DNA of 44,037 nt from Nocardioides phosphati (GCF_014646375.1 NZ_BMNI01000015.1:1-44037), one strand, 5' to 3'; shown: positions 17,382 through 26,172, counted from the stretch's first letter. Made by a program: numbers and translations. Notes: generated from the letters alone by a model not told the origin.

Positions 17382-18383
17382 TCAGTTGCCACTGGGCACC
17401 CCCGGCAGCTGAGTGCTCGTCGACGGTGCCGGCAGCACGTCCTGGTCGAAGAGCGTGGACAGGTCGAAGTCGAGGAACGCGCCGAAGGTCGCGCTGTCGG
17501 TCTGTCGGCCGAAGTCACGGATTCCGTCCATGATCCCCTCGAAGTTCCGCTGGTTGCGCGTGAGCGTGTCGAGAATGGGGGTGAGGTCCGCGAGTACGGA
17601 GAGCATGTCCTCGCGGCTCTGGCTGAGTGTCGCGGTGCCGACCTCGGAGAGCCGGCGAAGCTGCGCCATCAGGTCGAGCACCTGCTTGCGCTGGGCCGAG
17701 AGGACGCGGATCGCGGGCTCGAGCTCCGCCATCGAGGTGCCGATCAGCCGGCGGTCGGCGGCGAGCCGGCGACCCAGGCGGTCGAGACTGCCGAGCGCCA
17801 GGTCGAACTGCGCCGTGTGGTCATTGAGCCGGGTCGTCATGCCGTCGAGCTGGCCGAGCAGGCGGTGAATGTTGTCGCCATTTCCCTTCAGTGCGGTGTT
17901 GAGCTCGCTCAGCACGACCTTCATGTCGGCGAAACTGCCGCCCGTGAGCAGGGTCGATGCGGCCGAGAGCACGTCGCTGATGCCGGGTGCCTCGGACGTC
18001 GCGGCAAGGCCGATCTCGCTCCCCGGCGACAGGGTCGCGGCACCGCCACCTCGGGGATCAGTGAACTCGATGAACGAGTCGCCCATCGGCGAGGACAGGC
18101 GTACTTCCGCGCGGACGTCCGCCGGAACAGCGAACTCCTTGCTGATCTTCATGTGGACGCGCGCTGCGTAGTCGGCGGTCTCGATGCCATCGACCTCGCC
18201 GATCGTCGCGCCGTTCATCTTCACAGCGGCCTGGTCGGGCAGCCCCAGCACGTTGCCGAAGACACCGGTCAACCTGTACGTCGGGCCGGAGACGAGGCCG
18301 GGCAGTGGCACGTCACGGAGCGTGCCGCAGCCAGTCGCCAGCACCAACGGTGCCAACGCCAGCAGAAGGGCAGGGCGGGTCAT
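17382..18383 (-). CDS. mceE: Mce lipoprotein (MceE/LprK position)
   Basis: 333 residues. The N terminus is a lipoprotein signal: T-R-P then a hydrophobic stretch and the lipobox L-A-T-G-C with Cys19. An MCE domain follows at about 35-110 (G-A-T-I-G-E-V-D-G and S-S-P-M-G-D-S-F-I-E), then a long helical region to about 300. In mycobacterial mce operons the fifth protein is the lipid-anchored one, which matches its place here. Start ATG overlaps the mceD stop by one base. Confidence 0.9.
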   Translation of the reverse strand: MTRPALLLALAPLVLATGCGTLRDVPLPGLVSGPTYRLTGVFGNVLGLPDQAAVKMNGATIGEVDGIETADYAARVHMKISKEFAVPADVRAEVRLSSPMGDSFIEFTDPRGGGAATLSPGSEIGLAATSEAPGISDVLSAASTLLTGGSFADMKVVLSELNTALKGNGDNIHRLLGQLDGMTTRLNDHTAQFDLALGSLDRLGRRLAADRRLIGTSMAELEPAIRVLSAQRKQVLDLMAQLRRLSEVGTATLSQSREDMLSVLADLTPILDTLTRNQRNFEGIMDGIRDFGRQTDSATFGAFLDFDLSTLFDQDVLPAPSTSTQLPGVPSGN

Positions 18384-19474
18384 CAGTTCTCCCCCGGGAT
18401 CGTGCCCTCGACCAGGTCGAAGAGCAGGTCGGCCACGCCGCTTCCGTCGGGCTTGACGAGCAAGGAACAGATGTTGTCGCCGACCAGGGCGGAGCAGACG
18501 CCCTGGCGCACCAGCGGGTTGAACACGGCCATGTCACGGATCGCGAGCTGGACGCGCAGGGAACGCGCAGAGGGGTCGTAGGCGCGCACGATGTTCTCGG
18601 CGCCGGTGGGGAGGTAGTCGAAGACACGGGCGAGGGCACCCTGCTGCTGGCGGATGGTCCGGGTGACGGCCGCGACGTCACCGAGGTCGTGGGTGAGCAC
18701 CTTGCGGTTCTTGCCGATGAACGACGAAACCTCGGTGGTGAGGTCGGAGAGCGCGCTCAGCGTGCGGTCCAGGCTCTCGGTCTGGCCGGCTACGACCCGC
18801 GAGGACTCGCTCATGTTCGTGGTGAAGCGGCGGACCATCGCGTCACGCTTCGCCAGGGCATGGGCGAGAACGCGCAGGTTGTGCGCGACGGCGATGAGGT
18901 CCGGCTCCTTGCGGTCGATCGAGGCGAGCGCTGCGGTACTGGACGTGATCAGCCGCTGGATCCGCTTTCCGTTGCCGTCGAGGTTGGCCGCGGTCACGTG
19001 CAGGAGGTCGCCGATGTCACGGCCGCCCGGACCTTGGCGGTCGAGGGCGACGACGAGTTGGTCGATGGACTTGCCGAGGTCGTCGAAGCTGATCGGCGAG
19101 CGGGTGTCGGCGGCCGTGATCGTCGCTCCGGAATGGAGCCTCGGCCCACCCGTGTACGCCGGGCCGAGCGCCACGTAGCGGTCGGTGAGCAGCGCCGACT
19201 GGAGCACTTCGGCGACCGCCTTCCGCGGCACCTCGATGTCGCCGTCGACGACCATCTCGACCCGCACCACGCGGCCCTCGGGCTCGATGGCCGTGATCTT
19301 CCCGACGGGCACACCGAGGTACTGCACCTCGTTGCCGACGTAGAGACCGGTGGTGTCAGTGAACTCTGCGGCGACCGTCCAACGGTCGTCGCGCGCGCCG
19401 CGGAAGCCCACGACGAGGGCCCCGACGAGCACGGCGAGGACGACCCCCACGAGGAGGCGGCGTCGACTCAGCAT
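18383..19474 (-). CDS. mceD: MCE-family protein, MceD position
   Basis: 363 residues starting at 19474, inside the last codons of mceC (7-base overlap). One membrane helix (about 7-24), an MCE domain with V-Q-Y-L-G-V-P-V-G-K-I and A-L-L-T-D-R-Y-V-A-L-G-P, then a helical shaft and a C-terminal region with C-S-A-L-V-G-D-N-I-C. Part of the hexameric tunnel that carries lipid substrates across the envelope to the YrbE permease. Confidence 0.88.
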   Translation of the reverse strand: MLSRRRLLVGVVLAVLVGALVVGFRGARDDRWTVAAEFTDTTGLYVGNEVQYLGVPVGKITAIEPEGRVVRVEMVVDGDIEVPRKAVAEVLQSALLTDRYVALGPAYTGGPRLHSGATITAADTRSPISFDDLGKSIDQLVVALDRQGPGGRDIGDLLHVTAANLDGNGKRIQRLITSSTAALASIDRKEPDLIAVAHNLRVLAHALAKRDAMVRRFTTNMSESSRVVAGQTESLDRTLSALSDLTTEVSSFIGKNRKVLTHDLGDVAAVTRTIRQQQGALARVFDYLPTGAENIVRAYDPSARSLRVQLAIRDMAVFNPLVRQGVCSALVGDNICSLLVKPDGSGVADLLFDLVEGTIPGEN

Positions 19475-20430
19475 CCGATGTCCTTCCGGAACGTGCACCA
19501 CCACGAGTCGGGGAAGATCGCGTAGGGCGCATTGACGCCCAGCCACGGTCCGTCACCGGCGGAGTTCACGTAGAGACGAAGTGCCGGGTCGGCGACCTTC
19601 AGCGTCTCGGCCAGGTCATCACGGTGCTTCACGAGCACTCCCAGGATCGTGTGGAGCTTGCGGAGTGCTGCGCTCATCGGCTGGTGCGTCCGGCGGGCTG
19701 TCGCGGTGAGGTCGACGACCATCGAGCGCGTGTCCCGCAGAAGGGCGTCGATCGCCGCCTTGCGCTGCTCGAGCATCGCGAAGACCTGGTCGCCGTGCTC
19801 CATCAGCTGCGTCAGCTGTCCCCGCTGCGCGACGGCCTCGTCGGTCACCGAGCGGCTGGCGACGAGCAGGCGGGAGAGCTGATCGTCGCGCTTCGCGACG
19901 AGGTCGGCCAGGTTCGCGAGACCGTCGAGGGCAGCCCTGTTGTCGGCAGGCGAGCCGTTGAGGTCTGTGGACAGCACGTCGACTGCCCGGGAGAGCGCCG
20001 CGGGGTCGAAACGGCCGAGGACGTCACCGTTGTCGAGCCAGACCCGCTCGAGGGTGGCGGCGCCGTAGGCATGGTCGAGCCCGATGGTGCCGCCCCCACC
20101 GAGCTTCTTCCCCTTGCCCGGCGTCAGGTCGAGGAACCGCGTGCCGAGCAGCGTCGCGAGCTTCACCTCGGTGCGCGTGTCGGCGGTGAGCGGCACGTCG
20201 TTGTCGAGGCGGAACTCTGCCTGCACCCGGTCTCCGGCAGCTCGGACCTTCGTCACCTCGCCGACCGCGATCCCGGCTACCTGCACCGCGTCGCCGGCGC
20301 GCAGGCCGTTGGCGTCGGGCAGCTCGACGGTGAAGGTCCGACGTACGCCGAAGAGGGCGGACGACTGCGACGCGAGCAGGAGGACGACGACCGCCGCGAC
20401 GACGATCGGGAGCACGCGCTTCACGGGCAC
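19468..20430 (-). CDS. mceC: MCE-family protein, MceC position
   Basis: 320 residues from a GTG at 20430 that overlaps the mceB stop. Membrane helix at about 6-23, MCE domain with V-Q-V-A-G-I-A-V-G-E-V and A-T-L-L-G-T-R-F-L-D-L, then helices and a C-terminal F-P-D-S-W-W-C-T-F-R-K-D-I-G-C. Same architecture as its neighbours. Confidence 0.88.
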   Translation of the reverse strand: MPVKRVLPIVVAAVVVLLLASQSSALFGVRRTFTVELPDANGLRAGDAVQVAGIAVGEVTKVRAAGDRVQAEFRLDNDVPLTADTRTEVKLATLLGTRFLDLTPGKGKKLGGGGTIGLDHAYGAATLERVWLDNGDVLGRFDPAALSRAVDVLSTDLNGSPADNRAALDGLANLADLVAKRDDQLSRLLVASRSVTDEAVAQRGQLTQLMEHGDQVFAMLEQRKAAIDALLRDTRSMVVDLTATARRTHQPMSAALRKLHTILGVLVKHRDDLAETLKVADPALRLYVNSAGDGPWLGVNAPYAIFPDSWWCTFRKDIGC

Positions 20431-21452
20431 CTCCAGGAGTGCTGCGAACTGGCAGCGGAGAGGTCAACCGGCGGGCCGCCGGCGAGCTTCACGTCGGACT
20501 TGCAGACGTAGGTGTTCAGGAAACTTCCAATGCCGAGGGTCTTGACGTAGCCCTTGAGCAGGACCTCGACGTCCTTCAACCCACGTGCGACCCGCGGAGC
20601 CACGGTCGCGAACGACGACGACCAGCGAGCGAGGGCTTCGACGGAGTCGATGACGTCGCCGTTGCCGACGGCCAGCAGCGCCGCGAACTGCGTGACCAGG
20701 CCCTGCACCGAGTCGATGGTCCGGCCAATGGTGTCGCGGTTGCGCGCCACGACACCGGTGAGGGTGTTGAGCTCGGTGATCAGTGAGCGGAACTCGGCGC
20801 GGTGCTGGTCCATCGTGCCCATGACGACGGTCAGGTTGTCGATGATCGAGCCGATGACCTCGTCGCGGTCGACGAGCCGACCGGTGAGCTCCGCGGTCTG
20901 CTGGACCAGGTGGCGGATCGTGCCACCCTGGCCTTGCAGCGCCTGGACGATCTCGTCCGCGAGCTGGTTGACGTCCCCGGGCTTGATCATCTCGAAGAGC
21001 GGCCGGAAGGCGTTGAAGACAGCGGTCAGGTCCAGGCCGGCGCGAGTGTGGTCGACGGGGATGGTCGAGCCCGGGGCGAGCACGTCGCCCCGGGGCGAGG
21101 TCGCCTCGAGGTGAAGGTAGCGCTGGCCGAGCAGGTTCAGGAACTCCACCGTGGCGGTGGTCCCCTGATAGACCTTCTGACCATCGGCGAGCGAGAAGCG
21201 GATGCGCGCGTCGGTGCCGTCGAGCTGGACACCCTTGACCTTGCCGACGCGGACGCCGGAGATCCGGACGTCGTCACCCGGAGCCAGGCCGGACGCATTG
21301 TGGAAGACCGCCTCGTACTCCTTCGAGGGACCACTTCTGCCGGCGAGGGTCCCGGCGACGAGCGAGGTCAGGAGCAGTGCGAGCGCAGTGAAGATGACGA
21401 TGCCCACCGTGTCGAGCGGATGGCGCCGCATGGCGCTGAAGAGGCGGCCCAT
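20421..21452 (-). CDS. mceB: MCE-family protein, MceB position
   Basis: 343 residues. Membrane helix at about 15-38, MCE domain with V-R-I-S-G-V-R-V-G-K-V and F-L-N-L-L-G-Q-R-Y-L-H-L, long helical region, and C-terminal Cys residues in Y-V-C-K-S-D and S-W-R-C-P. The ATG overlaps the mceA stop by one base. Confidence 0.88.
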   Translation of the reverse strand: MGRLFSAMRRHPLDTVGIVIFTALALLLTSLVAGTLAGRSGPSKEYEAVFHNASGLAPGDDVRISGVRVGKVKGVQLDGTDARIRFSLADGQKVYQGTTATVEFLNLLGQRYLHLEATSPRGDVLAPGSTIPVDHTRAGLDLTAVFNAFRPLFEMIKPGDVNQLADEIVQALQGQGGTIRHLVQQTAELTGRLVDRDEVIGSIIDNLTVVMGTMDQHRAEFRSLITELNTLTGVVARNRDTIGRTIDSVQGLVTQFAALLAVGNGDVIDSVEALARWSSSFATVAPRVARGLKDVEVLLKGYVKTLGIGSFLNTYVCKSDVKLAGGPPVDLSAASSQHSWRCP

Positions 21453-22555
21453 CAGCAGTTGCTCCCACGGAGCGCGCCGTAGCGCGGGCAGTCCTGGGAC
21501 GTGTACGGCTGGCGGGCGCGGGTGCTGAACTTCGCCGCCATCTGGATCGCGTTGTCGACGATGGCGACCGCACCGTTGTGCAGCACCGTCGGCGCCTTGG
21601 CCAGCATCGCCTCGAACGGCCCGCGGCCGGCGACGAAGGCGTCGTACGTCGGGCGGAGCTCGTCGAGGAACCGGACGAGGGTCGGTCCCTCCTTCTCGAG
21701 GAAGGTGCTCACGGTGGCCAGCAGGCGGTTGCCCGCCAACATCGCCGCGTCGATCTGCTTGGCCTTCGCCGAGATCGTGCGCGCGAGCGGCAGCGAATTG
21801 CGGAGCGAGGCCGCCAGGTCCGGCTCGACATTCGCGAGCATTCCGAGGTTGCGGGAGAGCAGGTCGAGGTCGCGGTAGAACGTCGGCTCGACACCGGAGG
21901 AGTCGTCGACGAGCTTGCTGATCCGGAGGACGCCGCGACGCAGGTCGTCACCGCGGCCGTCGAGCGCGCCGGCGAGTTGTGACATCGCCATGTCCACCGC
22001 TGCCGGGTCGACCGCGTCGATGATCCGGTAGAGCGCGCTGAAGGTGTCCATGAGCCGGATCGACTCGTCCGAGGTGTCGGCCTGCAGCACATCGCCGTCC
22101 TTGATCGAGGCGCCGCCGGTGGTCTCGGCGCGGACAGTCCCCCGATGGCCGGGGATGCCTGCGGTGTCGCGCAGTTCGACGAACTCCGCGCCGAAGAGCG
22201 TGCCTGGAACGACGCGTGCGAGCGCACCCGCCGGGATATCACGGGCGTACTGGTCCTCGATGACGACCCGGGCGCGATAGAGGCCATCCGCGTCGCGCGC
22301 GCTGTCGAGCGACACGACCCGGCCGACCCGGAGGCCGCGGAACTTCACGCTGGAGTTGACGCCGAGAGAGTCACCCAGCGTCATCACGCGGGCGGTCGCG
22401 GCGACGTCCCCTCCGAGCAGGCCGACGTACGAGCCACCGAGCCAGACACTGACGCCGGCGAAGAGCGCCACAACGACCGCGGCGAGGACGGCGAGGCGCA
22501 GGCGCAACGCGCCCCGTGCCTCGACGCGAGTGTGCGGGAAGACGATCTCGGACAT
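21452..22555 (-). CDS. mceA: MCE-family protein, MceA position
   Basis: 367 residues, first of the six MCE proteins. Cytoplasmic tail, membrane helix at about 19-41, MCE domain with V-K-F-R-G-L-R-V-G-R-V and T-L-F-G-A-E-F-V-E-L, then a helical shaft. It ends with Y-T-S-Q-D-C-P-R-Y-G-A-L-R-G-S-N-C, the paired-Cys tail common to actinobacterial MceA. Four bases separate it from yrbEB. Confidence 0.9.
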   Translation of the reverse strand: MSEIVFPHTRVEARGALRLRLAVLAAVVVALFAGVSVWLGGSYVGLLGGDVAATARVMTLGDSLGVNSSVKFRGLRVGRVVSLDSARDADGLYRARVVIEDQYARDIPAGALARVVPGTLFGAEFVELRDTAGIPGHRGTVRAETTGGASIKDGDVLQADTSDESIRLMDTFSALYRIIDAVDPAAVDMAMSQLAGALDGRGDDLRRGVLRISKLVDDSSGVEPTFYRDLDLLSRNLGMLANVEPDLAASLRNSLPLARTISAKAKQIDAAMLAGNRLLATVSTFLEKEGPTLVRFLDELRPTYDAFVAGRGPFEAMLAKAPTVLHNGAVAIVDNAIQMAAKFSTRARQPYTSQDCPRYGALRGSNC

Positions 22556-22559
22556 CAGC

Positions 22560-23402
22560 TCACCCCGAGATCATCGGCTGGTCGGTGGGGCCCCAGAGCA
22601 GGAGCGTCAGCACGATGTCGACCACGACGAGCATGACGATGCTCGACCGGATCGCGCGACCGGTGGCCTTGCCCACGCCCGCCGGGCCGCCCGACGCGAC
22701 GTACCCGTGGTAGCAGTGGATGAGGGTCACGAGGGTGGTCAGGATGACCACCTTGATCCCGGAGAGCAGCACGTCCTTCGGCTCCACGAAGATCCGGAAG
22801 TAGTGGTCGTAGGTCCCCGAGGACTGGCCGTAGAGCAGGGTGACCACCCAGTCGGTGGCGAGATACGTGCCGACCAGACCGATGATGTACAGCGGTATGA
22901 CGACGACCAGCGCCGCGATCAGCCGGGTCGAGATCAGGTAGGGCACGGGCCGAATGCCCATCGACTCAAGCGCGTCGATCTCCTCGTTGATGCGCATCGC
23001 GCCGAGGCGCGAGGTGAAGCCGCAGCCGATACGTGCCGCGAAGCCGAGCGCCGTCACCATCGGAGCGAGCTCGCGCGTGTTGGCGTACGCAGAGATGAAG
23101 CCTGTCAACGGAGCGAGACCGATCGCGTCGAGACCGTTGTGGCCCTCGAGGCCGATGCCGCTGCCGGTCAACGTGGAGAGCAGGAGGACGACCCCGACGA
23201 CGCCGCCCCCGACCACGAAGATGCCGGAGCCAAGGGAGACCTCCGCGAGGACGCGGCCAACCTGGCCGCGATGGTGCGTCATGGCGACCGGCACCCCCTT
23301 GATCGCCCGCCATGACATGACGACCTGCTCGCCGATGTCGGCCCCGATGCCGACCACACGGCCAGCTCCTGCGCCGGCAAGGCGCGTGACACTCAGCGTC
23401 AT
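22560..23402 (-). CDS. yrbEB: YrbE/MlaE permease, second subunit
   Basis: 280 residues with five to six hydrophobic segments and the MlaE signatures G-F-A-A-R-I-G-C-G-F-T-S-R-L-G-A-M-R-I and E-I-D-A-L-E-S-M-G-I-R-P (the EQ-like loop that docks the ATPase). Forms the inner-membrane permease of the Mce importer with YrbEA. ATGA overlap with yrbEA. The partner ATPase (MceG/MlaF) is not in this window. Confidence 0.93.
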   Translation of the reverse strand: MTLSVTRLAGAGAGRVVGIGADIGEQVVMSWRAIKGVPVAMTHHRGQVGRVLAEVSLGSGIFVVGGGVVGVVLLLSTLTGSGIGLEGHNGLDAIGLAPLTGFISAYANTRELAPMVTALGFAARIGCGFTSRLGAMRINEEIDALESMGIRPVPYLISTRLIAALVVVIPLYIIGLVGTYLATDWVVTLLYGQSSGTYDHYFRIFVEPKDVLLSGIKVVILTTLVTLIHCYHGYVASGGPAGVGKATGRAIRSSIVMLVVVDIVLTLLLWGPTDQPMISG

Positions 23403-24268
23403 CCGAGTGGCCCTCCCATGAACGTGGTCGCGATCTGCGAGATGACGAAGTTCGCGGTGAAGAGCAGGACGAAGTTGACGACGACGGACGTGGTGACGGC
23501 GTCGCCGACACCCGCGGGGCCGGCCTTCACGGTGAGGCCGAAGTGTGCGGCGACGGTCACGCAGATGACGCCGAAGACCGCCGCCTTGACCAGCGACAGC
23601 CCGAGGTCAGCCGGGGACGCGAGGGAGTCGACCGAGGCGAGGTAGGTGCCGGGAGACAGGTCGAGCAGGACGACGCTGATCAGCAGGGTCGTGATGATCG
23701 CGAAGAACATGACGACGCCGGTGAGGAGGCACGAGACGAAGACGATGCAGATCGCCCGCGGCATCACCACCCGCTCGATCGTCGAGATTCCCATGACCTC
23801 GAGCGCGTCGAGCTCCTCCCGGATCTTGCGCGCACCGAGGTCAGCGCAGATCGCTGAGCCCGCGACGCCGGAGAGCATGAGTGCCGTGATCATCGGCGCG
23901 GCCTGGCGGATCACGGCCAGCGTGTTGCCCGCTCCCGTGAACGAGGTTGCGCCGACCTGCTGGGCGAGCACGCCGACCTGGAGCGCCAGCACGACACCGA
24001 ACGGAATCGAGACTGCGAGCGCTGGCAGCGTGCAGACCCGGATCGTGTACCAGGTCTCGGTGATCAGCTCCTCCGCAGGAAAGTGACCCGTGCGGACCGC
24101 CCTGAGGAACGCCGCGCCGATCCGCCCGAGAAGCGCGAGCATCGCACCACCCTGCCCGAGGAACTCCAGGCGCTGCCGGTCCCTGCGTCCACTCCGGAAG
24201 CCCTCCACGAGGGAACCGCCGGCGACGTCGGGGACGCGGTCCTCGCGCCCGGTCGTCGTCTGGCTCAT
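23399..24268 (-). CDS. yrbEA: YrbE/MlaE permease, first subunit
   Basis: 289 residues, first gene of the mce operon. A charged 60-residue N-terminal tail precedes the membrane segments. Signatures are G-V-A-G-S-A-I-C-A-D-L-G-A-R-K-I and E-L-D-A-L-E-V-M-G-I. Start ATG at 24268 with an AGGAGC-type ribosome site. The promoter lies in the 24268-24354 gap, where two TGACAGT-type operators overlap likely -35/-10 boxes. Divergent from the MerR regulator gene. Confidence 0.93.
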   Translation of the reverse strand: MSQTTTGREDRVPDVAGGSLVEGFRSGRRDRQRLEFLGQGGAMLALLGRIGAAFLRAVRTGHFPAEELITETWYTIRVCTLPALAVSIPFGVVLALQVGVLAQQVGATSFTGAGNTLAVIRQAAPMITALMLSGVAGSAICADLGARKIREELDALEVMGISTIERVVMPRAICIVFVSCLLTGVVMFFAIITTLLISVVLLDLSPGTYLASVDSLASPADLGLSLVKAAVFGVICVTVAAHFGLTVKAGPAGVGDAVTTSVVVNFVLLFTANFVISQIATTFMGGPLG

Positions 24269-24306
24269 GCTGCTCCTGGAGGGGTCTCGTGTGATCTCGG
24301 TTACTT

Positions 24307-24323
24307 CAACAGTGGCACTGTAA
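24307..24323. promoter_or_regulatory. TGACAGT-type operator, mce side of the divergent promoter
   Basis: CAACAGT GGC ACTGTAA, a variant of the 17-bp palindrome with a perfect ACAGT/ACTGT core. It overlaps the proposed -10 box of yrbEA and part of the adjacent palindrome, giving a tandem operator with a 14-base offset. Confidence 0.55.
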
Positions 24324-24344
24324 CAGTTCTCCTGTTACGGTCAA
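24317..24344 (-). promoter_or_regulatory. Likely promoter of the mce operon
   Basis: On the minus strand TTGACC (24344-24339) and TACAGT (24322-24317) form -35 and -10 boxes with a 16-base spacer, about 49 bases before the yrbEA start. The perfect GTAACAG/CTGTTAC palindrome falls inside the spacer, where a MerR-type protein would bind. Boxes assigned by eye. Confidence 0.4.
24320..24338. promoter_or_regulatory. Perfect GTAACAG-N5-CTGTTAC palindrome between mce and merR
   Basis: GTAACAG TTCTC CTGTTAC is a perfect 7-bp inverted repeat over 19 bases. Its inner ACAGT/CTGT core aligns with the shared 17-bp motif. It lies 15 bases before the MerR start codon and inside the proposed mce promoter spacer, so one bound regulator could control both directions. 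Confidence 0.65.
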
Positions 24345-24353
24345 GAGGTGACC

Positions 24354-25091
24354 ATGTCCACATCAGCCCTGTGGGACGCCGAGGCGTCCTGGACCGTCGA
24401 GGCCCTCGCCGGCCTGACCGGATTCACGGTCCGCACGATCCGCTACTACGCCACATTGGGCCTCCTCCCACCGCCCGAACGACGCGGCCGGGTCGCCTAC
24501 TACGACGACCGCCACCGCGCCCGCCTGTCTCTGATCCGCACGCTGCAGGATCAAGGCCTCGGACTCGCCTCGATCGAGGAACACCTGAGTCACCTCGCGC
24601 CGGACAGCACGTCCTCGCAGGTCGAGCTGCGCCGGGCGGTCGCCCAGGGTTGGGCGATCAGCTTCTCCACGGCCGTCGTCGATCGTGCAGGCCTCGACGA
24701 GCGGGCCGGCCGGAAGATCGATGACCACGACCTGGCCATGCTGCTGCGCCTCGGCAGCCTGCGCGAAGTGGACGGTGGCTACGAGGTCGGCGCGACGCTC
24801 GACGTCGGACTCCAGCTGCTTGAGCTCGACATCCCGCTCGAGAGCATGGAGGCGGCCTCCGCCGCCATGCGCAACCACATGGACGCGCTCGTCCTTGAGC
24901 TGCGCGACGTCCTCAGGACCCAGGTGCTGGCCAAGGTGCGCGCGCACGAGACCGACCCCGACCAGTTCGCGCGGACGATGATCCGCCTGCGCCAACTCAC
25001 GCTCGACGCCCTCGTGGCGAACTTCCAGCGGGCGACCGATGGGCTCATGGACGGCTCACTCCTGGGCCGCACCGGAGAGGACGAAGCATGA
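24354..25091 (+). CDS. MerR-family transcriptional regulator, copy 1
   Basis: 245 residues from the ATG at 24354, with AAGAGG five bases upstream (a GTG at 24348 overlaps that site and is less likely). The N-terminal winged HTH is plain: W-T-V-E-A-L-A-G-L-T-G-F-T-V-R-T-I-R-Y-Y (about 14-33), L-L-P-P-P-E-R-R-G-R-V-A-Y-Y-D, then an R-L-S-L-I-R-T-L-Q-D-Q-G helix. The C-terminal ~160 residues share an R-A-G-R-K and L-x-R-L-G pattern with the second MerR in the window (32600), so they are paralogues. No Cys-rich metal site, so the effector is probably an acyl-CoA-like or hydrophobic ligand (inference). Probably controls the mce operon and itself; overlaps the next gene by four bases. Confidence 0.88.
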   Translation: MSTSALWDAEASWTVEALAGLTGFTVRTIRYYATLGLLPPPERRGRVAYYDDRHRARLSLIRTLQDQGLGLASIEEHLSHLAPDSTSSQVELRRAVAQGWAISFSTAVVDRAGLDERAGRKIDDHDLAMLLRLGSLREVDGGYEVGATLDVGLQLLELDIPLESMEAASAAMRNHMDALVLELRDVLRTQVLAKVRAHETDPDQFARTMIRLRQLTLDALVANFQRATDGLMDGSLLGRTGEDEA

Positions 25092-25927
25092 CGATGACCT
25101 CACTCCACCGCACCGCTCCCCCAAGCGGATCCTGCGCGAGCGCGGCCCTGGCCGACATCATCGGCGAGCAGGCCCTGCTGCTCGGCGCGGGGTCGACCGT
25201 TCTCTACCAACTCGCCGACCGGGGCACCGGCCTCGGCGTCGCGGAGCACTCGACGACGCTCATGCGCCCGGCCGACCGGCTCCGCACGACGCTGCTCTAC
25301 GTCTACATGATGATCCACGGCACCGACGAGGAGCGGAAGCAGATCGTCCGCATGGTCAACAAGGCCCACGCCGGCGTCCGTTCCGAGGGCCGCTACTCGG
25401 CGTACGACCCGGAGCTCCAGCTCTGGGTGGCAGCGACACTCGCCCAGAACGGCATGTTCATCTGGGAGCGGATCAACGGCCGACTCGACGACGCCAGCCG
25501 GGAGCGGATCTACCGGGACTCGCAGATCTTCGGCAACGCCCTGCAGGTGAAGCCGGAGCAGTGGCCGGCCACGATGGCGGAGTTCGAGGCCTACTGGGAG
25601 CGCCAGCTCGACTCTTTTGTCGCAGCCGGCCCCGAGCCCTCCGTCCAGGTCTACGTGCAGAAGCTCCTCGCACCCGAGATGCGCCCTGCGGGCCTCCGTG
25701 GCCTCGGCCGCGTCCAGGACCTGATGAGCCGGGGCAACGTCGACCCGCGCATCCGCGAGGTCCTCGGACTCACCTGGACACCTGCCGACCAGCGACGCTA
25801 CGACCTCTTCTGGAAGGTCTTCCCGTCGCTCTACCGGCTGACCCCGCGCTTCCTGCGCCACGCCGCTGCCCGCGCCATCATCCGCGACACCCGCCGCCGC
25901 ATGCGCAAGGGCCGCCGGGTCATCTGA
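25088..25927 (+). CDS. DUF2236 (MpaB/Lcp-like) haem oxygenase, copy 2
   Basis: 279 residues. DUF2236 features: V-L-Y-Q-L-A-D-R-G-T-G-L-G-V-A-E-H-S (about 38-55), Arg66-Thr67 in R-L-R-T-T-L, probable haem-ligand His94 in N-K-A-H-A-G-V, then Y-S-A-Y-D-P-E-L-Q-L-W-V-A-A-T-L and a P-A-T-M-A-E-F-E-A-Y-W segment. No export signal. ATGA overlap with the MerR gene shows co-translation, so this oxygenase is under direct local control. The C terminus is very Arg-rich. Substrate unknown. Confidence 0.85.
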   Translation: MTMTSLHRTAPPSGSCASAALADIIGEQALLLGAGSTVLYQLADRGTGLGVAEHSTTLMRPADRLRTTLLYVYMMIHGTDEERKQIVRMVNKAHAGVRSEGRYSAYDPELQLWVAATLAQNGMFIWERINGRLDDASRERIYRDSQIFGNALQVKPEQWPATMAEFEAYWERQLDSFVAAGPEPSVQVYVQKLLAPEMRPAGLRGLGRVQDLMSRGNVDPRIREVLGLTWTPADQRRYDLFWKVFPSLYRLTPRFLRHAAARAIIRDTRRRMRKGRRVI

Positions 25928-26155
25928 AGTCTGAAGGGGCCCTCATGGAGTCACCCGCCGCCGCCGCGTCCTGCGAGTCACCGGTCGGCGACGCGGTGCC
26001 GATACGACACCTTCGACGAGTTCGTCCAGCAGGGGGCCCTGTCCTACCTCTCCAGCGGGCAGCAGATCGACATCGGTCCTGCCGGACGGCAGCTGCACCG
26101 GCTTCTGAGCCGTCCCGCGACCGGGCAGCTGCGACCTCGATCACTTACTCGTAAG
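25928..26155 (+). pseudogene. Possible gene remnant between two DUF2236 genes
   Basis: An ATG frame at 25945 gives a low-complexity 69-residue peptide, but from about 26000 another frame, open from 25928 to a TAA at 26156-26158 and without a start codon, reads like real protein: Y-D-T-F-D-E-F-V-Q-Q-G-A-L-S-Y-L-S-S, then G-P-A-G-R-Q-L-H-R-L-L. A frameshift near 26000 would join them. I do not recognise the family. It may equally be non-coding. Confidence 0.3.
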
Positions 26156-26156
26156 T
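26143..26156. promoter_or_regulatory. ACTTAC-TC-GTAAGT inverted repeat
   Basis: A perfect 6-bp inverted repeat with a 2-base centre, directly abutting the TGACAGT-type site at 26156. Its shape resembles TetR-type operators and it differs from the shared motif, suggesting a second input at the copy-3 DUF2236 promoter. Confidence 0.4.
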
Positions 26157-26172
26157 AACAGTTCTACTGCAA
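26156..26172. promoter_or_regulatory. TGACAGT-type operator upstream of DUF2236 copy 3
   Basis: TAACAGT TCT ACTGCAA matches the shared palindrome except in the right half (ACTGCAA for ACTGTCA). It is 70 bases before the start codon of the 26242 gene and is followed by a second ACTGTT half-site at 26172-26177. Confidence 0.5.

Noticed and set aside
25945..26151. 69-residue frame starting at 25945
   Set aside because: Low-complexity Ala/Pro/Arg sequence; the alternative frame from about 26000 looks more protein-like, so it is described only as a possible relic.
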